Source: Prinia subflava
Taxonomy: Eukaryota > Chordata > Aves > Passeriformes > Cisticolidae
Direction: 5' to 3'
Assembly: GCF_021018805.1 (NCBI RefSeq)
Contig: NC_086249.1
Coordinates: 75,914,472-75,978,471 of the forward strand
Length of the DNA: 64,000 nucleotides
The notes beneath the pieces are model-generated. The model was given only the letters and a program-made list of their open reading frames with translations. It made no database searches and was not told where the DNA came from. A program made the position numbers and the translations under genes. Within the stretch, counting starts at the first letter, position 1, and each line of letters opens with the position of its first letter. This document shows positions 38,103 through 50,235 of the stretch, one piece after another.

Positions 38103-41100
38103 AAATCTAAATGTCTAGATTATGAAAGAAAAAGGGGAAAAAAACCCAACTCAAACAAACAAACCAAATGCTGCCTCTTCACAGACAAGCCTACTACCAA
38201 CAGCTATAGTTCTACAACTATTTCAACTTCATAGGTGGCTACACTTCCAGCACCAAGTAGTTCACTTGCAGTCAAGAAAAACAAGCTCTATAAACTTGGA
38301 TTTATACATCCTCTGTCGTGCATGCATGGAAGGTCAAAAAGATCTTTTATTTCTCTCTAGGATGATGGTTCTTCTAGGCTCATGTAATACATTCAAAAAA
38401 CAAGTGGACTATTTTCATGTAATTTCTTTATACAACAAGAATTATGAGATGACTATTCTTTCATTTTGCAAAGGATGTTCAATTGGAGAAAGGATATGAA
38501 AAGGCTTAAACCCTACATACTGTCTCTGATTCCTTTTTCACTCTGGTCCCTGCAGAGTTGGATGAGCTTTAAAGGCAATTGGATGCTGGGCATTGGCTAT
38601 AATCTCAATGAGGCCTCAGGACCACTAACTGCTCTGGTTGCTCAGATGTGATTTTGTACAGCAAAGCCGTAGGTGGGACAAAATCCAGCACCTTTCCATG
38701 AAAAGAGGGAAAAAGAAAATCTCTTTTTAGATATAGTAAGTACTGGGGAGTTTGGTCTTAGTATAAACTTAGCAAAGACTGGGCTCTTGTTTCTAAATAG
38801 CAATGTCAAGCTGAAGCCAGGTGGAGTACCAACCAGGGGAAAAAAGGAGGACCAGGGCAAGCAAGGCATGGTTTCACCTCACTTAGCCCCATCACGCTGA
38901 GCACACAGCACGCCCAGGTCCCACTGCAGCCACCAGAGAGCCACTTCTGAAAGCCATTCAAACATCCCGTTGGCTGATTTCCCTTTGGGTTTGCCTGTCA
39001 CTCTCCATCGATGATGGAAATGGTCAGCAGGGCAGCAGAGCTGCCCATGGAGTCTGTCTCACTCTGGCATCAAATTTTAAGGCATGCAGAGCTGGAGCCA
39101 ACCCTCTGAGCATTTTTTCTCTTGAACCTAATTTCATCTTGATGACTAACAAGTGAAAGCATAAGAGTCTTAAATTATTGCTACTCTCCTTTGAACTTGG
39201 CTGAGACTGGGCTCTGTGTGGAGCAAAGAAATTACACGTGGACGGGCAGAGGCAGAGCAGCCGCTCAAATTGAGGGCACTGCACCGAGGGCACGCTGCAT
39301 TGCTACAACAGTCACACACTGGAAGCTAGTAATTAAAATTTGTCTTATTCATGTATCTTTTGTGGTCCTCTCAAAGCTGAATAAATGTTCATTCACTGCC
39401 TGGTAATAGCTGACAAAGTCCTGGATACTGGAACAAAGCATTCAGCCCTATTTAGTCATATTCTGGAAAGTCATCTTTGGGTTTTTTTCCCTAATTATTA
39501 TTAACACTGCACCATTAAGAATCATGATCATCATTTGCAAACTAAAGAAGTGGTAAATGTCTGGGTGCAAAATTTATTAGTCAAAAGCTATTGCCTGATG
39601 TCAGAGAGAGTGCTGTTATTCCCAATTTTTCACACAAAACCTCACTTCCAATAGGGAATTGTTGAAAATTGTTGATAAATCATAGCTATGATATATTTAA
39701 AGGCTGCGGGTGAACACTGCAAGACATAAATCACAAAAGGTGGCATTTTAAACTAGTAAATAAAAAGTAAATGAAAATATCATCACATAGATTTATAGAG
39801 CGCTTGACAAGGACCTCTGAGTGTTTTTTGGTTTTTTTTTTTTAAGAGCTCTAAATGGGAAACAACAAATACTAGAAGTCCACATTACAACCCTGCATTT
39901 CTAAGACAGCACTTTGTCACCAAAACTTGAATTATGACCCTCCCCAACTGAGAAGAATGGAAGAGTCTGGCCCGCGGTGTGTATCAACATCCACTCTGCT
40001 CAACTGTAAAAGAGTCTAGAGGACAAAGCACAAAGTGGTTTGGAGGGATGGGATCAGACAGACTCATTCAGAGAGATTAGAGCCTGTCCTAAACAAAGGA
40101 GAAATCTTACACTTCTGTGGCCAAAAGAAAACAGAGCAAATGAAAACCAAGCTAGGGATATTCTGGCTGGAAAGCACTGGGCTCAAGCTGTGGACACAAA
40201 TAACAAGAAGCTGCAATTTGTCACTCTCACTGAGTAGTGCCCACATTATTTTTGGGTGTGCAGGGTGAGAATTACCTAATGTGGAATTTCCCCTCCTACC
40301 AGTAAAACGCAAATAGCACTCCACATCCACAACTCTCAGGATGAGCTGTGCCTTTTTTGCACGCGATGCAAACCGTGGTGCAGCAGCCCAGGGACAAGGT
40401 GCCCAAAGGAGATCATCCAGAACCTCCCTTTCCTGTCTGCTGCTAGTGTTAAATGCTGCAGGGACTCCCCTCTGCAGGTCCTCTCTGACACAACTCCTCC
40501 CAGGGCATGGCACTGTTGGGAGAGGAGGACACACACCACGTTTTCCTATCATCTCTCCATCTGCACATATGACTGCAGGAGGAGTGGTCACAGTCAGTGT
40601 GCAGTCAAAACCTAGAAGGAAGACAGAAATTTCTGCTCTCTAAAGAGATGCAGGGCATCTTTTTTGGATCATGTGCAATATTTACAGTTTCTTACACATC
40701 ATAGAGTTCTGCTGGGGTTTATCCAAGCTGCAGAAGTAATTTCATGAACATCTTTGCCATATGTACTATTTAAGATGTTAAGAAACTTATTTGAAATATT
40801 AAGTTTTTCTATCTTAAAGTTTTTCTCAGGTCTGATATTTCCCACATGAAGTAAGATGCTTCTCACTAGCAGGACCATCAGGGAGCCTCTTATGGAAGAG
40901 AAGTTACCTAGAACAGCTTGGCCTTTTGGTTCAATAGTCCCACAAGCATTAGAATAAACCCAGGTCTTCTGCCATAAACATTCTTATCTGAGATATATGT
41001 ATGCATCTTGAAACACACATTATGTTCTAGAGCCTAGAGTGAAAGGGAAGGTTTTCCCCACTCTGTGGGAGAAGGTGGATTGCAGGCAAATTTGTTGCAC

Positions 41101-41787
41101 TTGTGAAAGGGTCATACTCCCACTTTTCCTACTGCCATGCATTGAATTTACCAGCTTTTGTGTTTCAAAATCAAATTCTTCACATGGACTGGTGAAGAAC
41201 TGTGTAAGTGTGGATTCTCCTGGATGGGAAAACTGACAAATCCCACATTTTCAGTAAACCAACCCAGATTTTTACTGCACAGTCCTTTAAGAGCATCAAG
41301 GAAGGATATAAGGCAGCAGGGATCTGTCTTCAGTTCTGTTTTCTTCATTTGGTTGAAATGATGTTGCAAACATCTCCCTTTTTTGAAAATAAACACAGAT
41401 TGGCCTTTTTATTTGCACCAAGTTTCTAGCTGAGGGAAAGGATGAGTGTAGGTAAATTGAGTTTAGAGAACATTGTTTGCATAATTACTGAGATTATGCA
41501 GCTGTTACTATCTGCAGGTGTTAAGTGCTGGGCAAGAATTTTGTGTCACTTTGAAAATTTCAAAAAGCAAATTTTTAGTAACAACTCTATGCATTTTGAA
41601 GTATTTTAAGTAAGCTCCTGTTTCTGATTTTTTTTGGTCCAGTTATGGATTCACATGTTTGTGAAACTGAGTATCACATACCAAAAATACTTCTTGTACT
41701 GTGATGCCATGGTCACAGCAGGATAACAAGAGATTAACTCCCTCAATCTGCCCCTGAAAAATGACATCTCTCTGCCTCTCCACATCC

Positions 41788-41835
41788 TTTGTAAAAGAGA
41801 CTTTTAAACCATCTGTAAAAAAGACTTTTAAACTA
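41788..41835 (+). repeat. 24-bp tandem duplication, two copies
   Basis: GTAAAAGAGACTTTTAAAC (41791) and GTAAAAAAGACTTTTAAAC (41815) lie exactly 24 bases apart and differ at one position; the short linkers also resemble one another. This is a simple local duplication. Confidence 0.85.
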
Positions 41836-44800
41836 CCTTGAGAAGCTGTGACCTGGTTTGACTTCTTAGCACTGACCACACAAGTTGTGGTCCATCCAAG
41901 TCCAGTGGGAGGCTCAGCAGGGCCATCAGTTCATGTGTACATTACAGGTTTGCTATTGGCCTGTGCATGGAAGGAAACAAGCCTAATGTGATCAGAGGGC
42001 TTTCCTGTATGTCCATTTTTTTCTTAGCAGCTTCTGAACACTTTGGCCAATTTCCTTTGGACCAAGGCAGTAATAGTCTCTGCTGCTTCACAGATATTTC
42101 ATCAAGATGGGTGGTAAAAAAAACAGGACCAAAGTCCTATCAGTGAGCCTACAGAGGAATGGTAGGAGGAGTAGAGCTGGTTTTTGTTTCACCTGGTAGC
42201 TTTGCCTTGATTTTTCTCAGTCTCCTTCACATCTCTAACTTTTAAAAAACACATGTATTCTGGAAGAAAGTTTCTTTGTGAACTCTGTAATTCACTTTTC
42301 CAAGCCTCTCTCTCAAAGGCCATTCCTCCCAGCATTAGTATATTTTAGCTCTGCTTAGAGCCACCTATTAATAGATGCTATCTTGCCTGCCCAGTGAGGG
42401 TAATCTCTGGGCTTCCCCTTCTGCCTGGTGTTCATAAACCCCACCTGTAACTCCAGGCTGGATGTTGATGACTGCTGCCATCTGAAACACACCACTATTT
42501 CTGCCTTCTGCCTTGCTGAACACCCCTGAGCTGGAGCCACTGCCTCTTCCAGGATGGTCCTCCCTAGGGCTGGTCAGAAAGCAAACTATTTTCACAACCA
42601 AAATGTAAATAAGTGAAGAGAAATTATGATATTTCCATGGAAATTGCCAACTTTCAGACAAAATATGAGCTTTCCTCTGAAAGTTTGGCTGTGAGTATCA
42701 CTGTGTTTCACAACAGCACTGATTCAGAAGCCTCATTTTCCTGCTGCTGCTATGGTGTGAGCAGCTAGCTAAGATGATCCATCCCACAAGACAACCCAGC
42801 ATCCCACATGAAGAGATCCTTGTACCCTGGCTCTGTGCTCATTTTCCAAAATCTACCTTTTGACAACAAAAATCTGCATTTTACTGTGAGGAGGCAGCAT
42901 TTTTCATGAAATAGTATAATTTAGCAAAGCACAAACTTTCCATCAAGAACAGCTTATGTACATTTTTTACACAGTTTGCTAGTCCCAAAACCTTTCCCTG
43001 GGGTCACCTCCAGGATGCACAGGAGCCCCAGGCATGTGCTGACAGACTGTTTCCAGCTAAACCACCAACAGAGCCTGCAGCAAGTCAGCCCACCATCACT
43101 TGCTTTAATTGAGTTGGTAGCCACAAAGTGGTTTTTTAAGATGCAGCAGTGGCCTTTTTTGTAGTATTTTGATTACACTCTGAGTGAGACTCTTCCACCC
43201 AAGTGCCTAAATAGGAGTTCTGGATTAGTGCCACTGCCAGCCAGGGCCACTTGAGATGTCTTCAGCTGCCACTCCAGAAGGACCTGGGTTTCTCACTGAT
43301 CCTGCTACCTGTGTTGAGAGGCCTGAATCAAGCCCTTGAACTGAGCAGAAGAAGACTTGGATGCCTGGTATATGGCTGGGAGTCCACAGGTACACATCCA
43401 ACCACAAATTACTGAGCTCTAGGACTGAGGCCCATACTATGTCTTCAGTCTGATGCTATTTAGATCCAATCTGCTCATGCCCATGCTTGCAATGCTCTAT
43501 TTTGGGTGAGCCAAACTCTTGCTGGTGCTGTCAGAGGAGCACACACTGCACCAGCACACAGTGAAGCACTGAGCTTCCCCTCTTCACTGACTCCAGGTCT
43601 GCACTGCATTTAATTTACACCTCCAACACTGATAAATTTCCCTCCCAAACAAGGTGCTCTCCAGGGCCTTATCCATTCACTGCAGTGTTATTCAGTCCCA
43701 AAACCTAAGTAAATGGAACATGTCTTCTCTAACTCTGCCAGACAAGCACTTTGCCTTTCATGAGGGCCAGTTTATAATGGTTCTTGGCTGAGCTGAGAGC
43801 CAGCAAGGGAGGCAATCAGATTTCAGGCAGGGTAAGACTCAGATGATGAGGGAGTGCCTTATCACTCTACAGCCTTAGCAAAATACTAACCTCCTGTCTG
43901 AGAAAAGAGCTTTGAAGTGATTCAGCCAGGCAGCTGACTTGGGCTCCTCGCTCCTGGACGTTGCTGGTCCCACAACCCAGACAGGCACATGCAGGAGGGG
44001 AGTCACCCTGGGGCCCCAAAGCACCTGAGGTGTGATCTGCTTCTCCTTCTGCCACACTGCAGCTCTGGCCTCCTGCCGTGCTTTGGCGTCTTCCTTTTCA
44101 TCAGTATCTCACAGGCATCTCCTCCCTGAGCACAAAATGATCTGCCTCCAATGTTTTCCGTAACAAACTCTTCCCATTCCTACCAAAGTTGATGGAAACC
44201 CCTCATGAGTTAGAGGGAAGGTCAGAGACCACGGCAGGAACCCAGTCCCCTGAGTGAACACAGTCATTACAGGTTTGGGTACTCAACAATTCAACTCAAC
44301 AACTCTTTCACTTAAACCAATTGTTTTTCTATTGATGCTTCACAAACAATGAAAATATCAGCAATGGTTGAGCCCACCCATGGCATGTTTTACGTACATC
44401 ATCTTCCCCACAGAGTCACCTTCGCCACTGTTTCATAATGCTGGAAATCGAGTCTACTGTCAGGACATGCCAAGTAGATGAAGCACTCTTTGGAGATGAG
44501 ACTGAGCAGCCCCATCTGGAGAGCTCTTGAGCTAACAGGATATCACTGGTGAGGTTCCTCAAGGAAATCACGTTTGGAGCAATCTCAGAGAGTGTCTTAG
44601 CAATAGCTTTCAGTCTGAATACAGACGCTTGCTTCCAGATATCTTTGACAGCTCAAACTTTTCCATCATGAGCTCTTTAAAGAAATGAAAAATGCCTGGT
44701 AAAACAAATGCACAAGGTGCAAGGGGGCCTCACACAGCACAACAGTCCACTTCTGCTCACCTCTGTCACAAGGAGGAACATCAAATGCCCACATCCCAGG

Positions 44801-46938
44801 TGGGCCTGCTAGGAGAGCCAGCACTGTGCAGCCAGTTCAACACACAGAGAGCCCAGGTTGTTTATCTCGTGGAGGAGAGACAGAAGGGGATGCAATTGTT
44901 TTCCTAGAAATGCCTGCCAGGGGGTAGAGGAGCTGCTCACCTCAAAAGACAATGCTGGCACAAGTTTAAATAACTGTGAATAACTCCATCTGGAAATACA
45001 GATGAGCAGAGGGACCCAGCATCAAATTTTGTGTAGAACAATGGGGAAAAAGAGTCTAAACTTCTTCCTGACTTGGAGCCTGCTGTGCTTATGACAGCAC
45101 AAGTGTGTAAGTGGGGTGAAAAGTGACTGACACAGGTGTGTCAGTGAGGTTAGGCTGGCAAGAAAATACAGGATTTTGAAACAGAAAATAATGAACATAT
45201 TTTCAGGTGGAGAAGCCCTTCTTCAAGGGATTTTGTAGCGTCAGGAGTGCTCTGCACACAGGGGCCCCTGAGATAAGCAGTGTGAAGCACACAATTTTGC
45301 TTTTTGCTGCTCTGTGCTGCATGCCCCTAACAGTGTCAGCATGTTACGGGCTAATGATGTCCCAGCAGTAAGATGATTGCTTTTCTCTTGATGCACACCT
45401 TCTCTCCTGTTTTAAAATGCAAAATCACCAAGGATGAGATTGGCAACTATACCATTGTGGACATTTGTGGTGTCCCACGCTGAACGCGCCCATTATCCCA
45501 TTTACAGCCCCATCAGCAGGCAGCAAGATCCTGGCTTCCCTTGTCTCCTGTGTGCAGTGCAGCATTTCTGCTCGTCTGTCACTCGGGTGTGTGAGCTTCT
45601 TTATGGCTGTATCTGCATATCTCTGCAGTGATACTTTGCGTGCATGCCAGGAACAGCTCTGTCATGCTGCATGGAAAACAAAGCCCTCCTATAGCCTTTC
45701 TCCTGAAGAGGACTGAAGAGTACCCCTGAAAATCTTTAAAAGAGAACAAGAATGTAAGTTGCTTCTAGTGTAAATTGCCTGGTTTCAAATTGCTCATGGC
45801 TAATTTATGTACTGAGGGAAGATATTTCAGCTCTTCCAATATTAAACATGAATTTTGTATCTATATAACATCATAAGGACCTACAAATTGAATAAATAAA
45901 GCGTGGGTAGGGCTACTCACGATTTAATACCAGAAAATTATGTCATGAATAAATCACTAAATTGTTAGTCATGATTAAATCGTACTAAACCCTGCAGTGC
46001 AGGAACATTAGTGAGACCAGCTAAAGCTTTCCTCCTCCACCCTCGGAGGGTGCCACTCACCCCCTCGTTGCCCACCTTAAAGCTGTGTGCCAGGTATGGC
46101 AGTGCTGGGCCAGGGGGCTGCTGCAGGCACAGCTCCCCCGGTAACGCTCTCCTCCAGGTTTACAGCAAATTTGCATCCATGCCATCTTTAGAAAAATAAA
46201 CTGCTCTCACTCTCATCCCCGAGTGGAAATGTTCCTCTGAGGCAGCGTATTTCATTTTTAAGTAATAGCCTGCGGTGGCTTTTTCCAAAGGCCCTTTACT
46301 GCCTGGGAGTGTTTTTATTTGGTGGGTGAACAGTGACATCTGCTGGGGAAAATCCCCGGGAGGTGGACTGTGTTCTCGGGAATCCAGCATCCCTGCACAC
46401 TTCCATCCCCTGTCCTCCTGCATCCCTCCCTCCCCGCCTTCCCTCTGCCAGCAGGGGCAGACAGGGCTCTTCCACTGCCCACGGGGCTCATTAGCTGCAC
46501 ACTACTCATTCCAGGTAGGAACAATTAAGCCTATACAATAATTACCCATCTGACTGTATTCAGGAGCAGTTGATAAAATTCACTAGGATTGAATCTCTTT
46601 TCTTGTTGCTTTTTCAAGTGCTGGAGGTTGCATGTCTGTGTGGGGCATGGGGTCATGGCACACAGTGGCTGAGTGACAGGGGCTTCTATCCATATGTCTC
46701 TGAGCACTGCAGTTCCTTCACCTCTCTCCCACCTGTGCTACCTGACTCCCCACTGCCTCCCCTCCCATTATATTATATTTACAATAGGACTTACCTTAAC
46801 GTGAAATTCCCTGGCAGAATTGCCAGCAATAGCTAACAGAGAGGACTGTGTTACTCCAGGCACTGGTGTGTCTTTTCAGCCAGAGTGCAGCACAGCTCTG
46901 ATGTCCTGTATAAATGACAATATTACACTTTGCCTCTC

Positions 46939-46941
<3 letters not shown>

Positions 46942-46972
<31 letters not shown>
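46942..46972 (+). repeat. Poly(A) run, 31 bases
   Basis: The longest homopolymer in the window, an uninterrupted run of 31 A. It could be the tail of a processed retrocopy, but the upstream few hundred bases match no gene or SINE I recognise, and the flanks show no obvious target duplication. Confidence 0.9.
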
Positions 46973-46976
<4 letters not shown>

Positions 46977-49342
46977 TACATTAGAAAAAAATACAATCTG
47001 ACACTCTGAGTGAAGCACTGGGCCTGCCATGCAGCAAGCTGTGCACTCTCTCACCCTCTTCGAGGCATTAGAAATATACTTCTTAAAAACATTATGACAT
47101 TAAAATGCATACAAGCAGGATTCAGACACCATAAAGGGCCTTTATTAGAGTCAGCAGCCCTCTGACTGTATGGTGGTGGTTCGGTGATTTTGCAAGAGCT
47201 GTTTCCTAGCTTCCCCTTAAATTTCCAAAGTGCCCAGGGAGAGGTGTGTGGCTACAAGCCCATCCAGAATGATGCTCTATCCCCATGCTGGTGTCCAGCT
47301 CCTTCCCATTCTGCCTGCCTTAGGGTGTTGCTTGTGAGGCTCTGGCCTTGTGGAGGATACACGCAAAGCCAAATTTTAAATAGGAGTTCTCTGAGGAAGT
47401 TAGCTCGGAATGACTCTGCCATTGCAGCCCAAAAGCCTCGATCAAGCCTCTGACTTGATCATCACATTATCTACTTTCTTGCTTTGTTTATCAAAACCTG
47501 ACCTACAGAAAAACACAGAGATGTCTCAAGAAAGGTGAGAAATATCCTTAGAGAATTAGCTACTGAGAAACATCAGCAGTGAGGCAAACACCACAAGGTG
47601 GGGTGAAATGTTCAGAGCCAGGAAGACGCAGATGAGAAACAAATGGAGAATTCGGGAGACTCTCCCCCTAACTTTGGGAAAGGGAGAGAGATGGAGGGGA
47701 GAGACACTGGCGAAGAGAGACTGTGAAGGAAAGAAATCCTGAAATAGGGGCCAGTCAAAGCTCTTTTTCTATTTTCTTATCATGCCAGAGGGATTTTCAC
47801 CTGAAATTATACATGAAACTATAATTTTTAAGATAGGAAAAAAATAATTAGCATATCTTTCTTTTGTGATCTGAAGAAGAAAAAAAGAAGATTTTCAGAA
47901 GTAAAATCTCACAAAAGATTATTTGGAAAAAGAAACCTTCATTTTCATATTACTGCTCTGACTCTTCCCACATAGCTGAGCATCTTCATATGAATCACCA
48001 GTTTACTCAGAGGAGTCAACACTCAGCTCACAGCACTGGGAAGGAAAGCTGGGACAGCCAGAACCACAGCCTTGCTTGATTTAGACCACAGAGCTGGAGA
48101 TGACACAGCAGGTGTCAGGAAGCCCTTTCAAACTCATGCACTGGTACAGGGGGAGGTCTGATGGAAATCCACAAGTAAAAGACAACTGAACAAAGCACTT
48201 AAGAAAGCACCAGAAAATACATGTTTCTGCACAGGCAGGACTAACTTCTCTTGCTGTGAAGCAATCAGCATGCATCTGCTGAAATGCAGAGAAATTCTGC
48301 TTAAAGCAGGCAGAATGATTGCTAAACAAACTTGCACCAAGAAGGAGGCTGAGTAACTCAGCCCCTAAGAGCTGCACATATATGCATATGTTTGGGTGTG
48401 CATTCAAATTTAGCATATTGGCAACAGCACTTCTGCAGAGCAGTCAAAATCTTGAAGTTAGTACCAAAAGAGTGAGGTTCAAAAACAGGCTGAGGAGTAT
48501 TTCTTCTCTTTGTGCCAATACAGTTTATACCTTCTTGATGTTTCCAAGCTTTTCCTATCAAGCTAGACAGGGTCAACTCTCTTACATTGAAACAAGAGAT
48601 GTTCTGCTGTTTCCTTTGATTCCATCAGCTTTATAAAGACTGAGAACTGTAAGCTGCTGACCAGAGAGTAAGAAATGGCAGGCCTTTGCTCCTTCTTAAT
48701 GCACAAGTAATTTCAGCAAAGGACCAGAAGCACACAAAAGCAATAAACAGCCTCCTCTGATCAGGGACAAGAAGAAAACCCAAAGCAAAATCATGAGGAA
48801 AGTGAAGTTGAAGGGTAAAATGCTGCACCTCTGAAACATGCTGTGAAACAGGGATTAAATGTCTCTCCACTCTTTTGTCTTAATTAGCAGCTCCTGCAGA
48901 GGACACCCTGGCCAGCCTTTCCAGGCTGTGTTGTGAAAGAAAAAACCTCTTAGGATTTATGTGAGGCAGCTGTGCTATCTGCAGAACCCCAATTACATCC
49001 AACTTCCAGTACTGCTTCCAGTGTGTTTGAAGTCCGGAAACTAGGACTAGAAGTAAACGTGCTGCCAAGTAACAGGCTTGCTCTCCACTCAGAATTTCAG
49101 AGGTACCCTACTCTTAACATGCACTCAGGAGACTGCCTGGTTGAGGCGAGGCTCAAAGCTTGTTTTAAATTGGTGAGCACTATTTGCATTGATTCCAAGT
49201 CTCCTTATCACAGTTCACTGCACTAAAAATACCTTGTCCCTCGAGTATTGTCCCTAATAGTGGCTTAAACGTGAGTCCTGCCATGACACCTTCATTGTTC
49301 CCAAGAGATTGCATTCTCCCAGATTGCCCAAATAAATAATGG

Positions 49343-49358
49343 AAAAAAAAAAAAAAAA
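49343..49358 (+). repeat. Poly(A) run, 16 bases
   Basis: An uninterrupted run of 16 A, with no recognised retrocopy upstream. Confidence 0.85.
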
Positions 49359-49964
49359 GCCTTAAAAGTAGGAAAAAAGAAAGCTTCCCAGCAAACCCAG
49401 CACTCACAGACAGAGCACAGGCATGGTGCTTCTGCAATCTACCTCAGCAATGCCTCTTAGTGTACTGCACTTCTGCACTTGGCACTGCAGTCTTTTTAAA
49501 TACAGGCATGTTATCCTTCCCACAAGGAGAGGTTAGAAAACGAGATGAACCCTTACAGTGACTTACTCCTACTGCAACAACTGCTGTTAGGAACGTTAAA
49601 CCTGCCTGAGAGACTGGAAAAAGTGAAACAAGGTAAGTAATGGTAAGGCATGAAGTTAAGCCTGGCTTTTGCACTAAGGAGTTAATTTTCTGCCTATTCT
49701 CGCTTCTGCAGCCTTCCTTCATAAGGGAATGGTCTGACAGGAACAGCTTTCTTCTCCACTTCAAAGTTCCGCTGTTGTCACCCAAAATGCCTTTTTTTCC
49801 CCTTAAACTATAGCAACTTCTGAGAAGACCAAATATTTTTTATAAAAGCAACCAACTAAAGACTGACTGACTCCTCTTTTCCTTAGGCCAGGAGGATGGC
49901 ATGGTTTCACCAAAGGACCAGACAGAAGCAAAAGCATGGAGCAGTGCTGTATTTCACTGGGAAG

Positions 49965-50235
49965 TGGTTTGTCCCACCCCAGAGACCCCTGGAGCCTTTA
50001 ACCATGTAGTTTAACCCTTCCTCCCCTTTCTGACCCTATTGGCTGAGTTCCAACTATCTCTTCTTAGCAGGAGAGTAGATAAAGCTCTCTTCTTCCTCAT
50101 TCTGCCTCTTTCTCCCCTGGAAACCACCTACAATAAATGTCTTGGACTACATCTGGGGGTTAGAGCCTCTTTTGGAATCCTTTGCCCTGTCCCTGAAATA
50201 TTCTTCCAAAGCCTTCTAGGATCTCAGCTAGCATA
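49965..50235 (+). mobile_element. Probable short solo LTR, + strand
   Basis: About 270 bases with LTR-like order: a C-rich start (TGGTTTGTCCCACCCCAGAG), 'ctgaccctattggctgagtt' (about 50030-50049), a TATA-like 'gtagataaag' near 50075, and AATAAA at about 50132-50137 followed by 'tgtcttggactacatctggg'. This layout resembles bird ERV LTRs with a short U3, R and U5, but I could not fix exact ends, TG/CA termini or a target duplication. The alternative is an unrelated sequence with a chance TATA and AATAAA. Confidence 0.5.

Larger units (their letters stand above)
38103..49964. other. Unique non-coding DNA, no gene seen
   Basis: No gene or known repeat family recognised over nearly 12 kb. Items listed separately are a 24-bp tandem duplication (41788-41835), a motif cluster at 45919-45983, a 31-base A run (46942-46972) and 16 A (49343-49358). 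A somewhat GC-richer, CpG-containing patch lies at about 46030-46480 but is not a clear island. The longest open frame (40064-40591, minus, 175 codons) shows no domain and overlaps open frames on the other strand. Confidence 0.5.

Noticed and set aside
40064..40591. Open frame of 175 codons, minus strand
   Set aside because: Overlaps open frames on the other strand, with Cys/Pro/Ser-rich text and no motif. Probably chance.
45126..45145. 8-bp inverted repeat ACTGACAC / GTGTCAGT with 4-nt loop
   Set aside because: Short enough to be expected by chance in 64 kb, and has no context.
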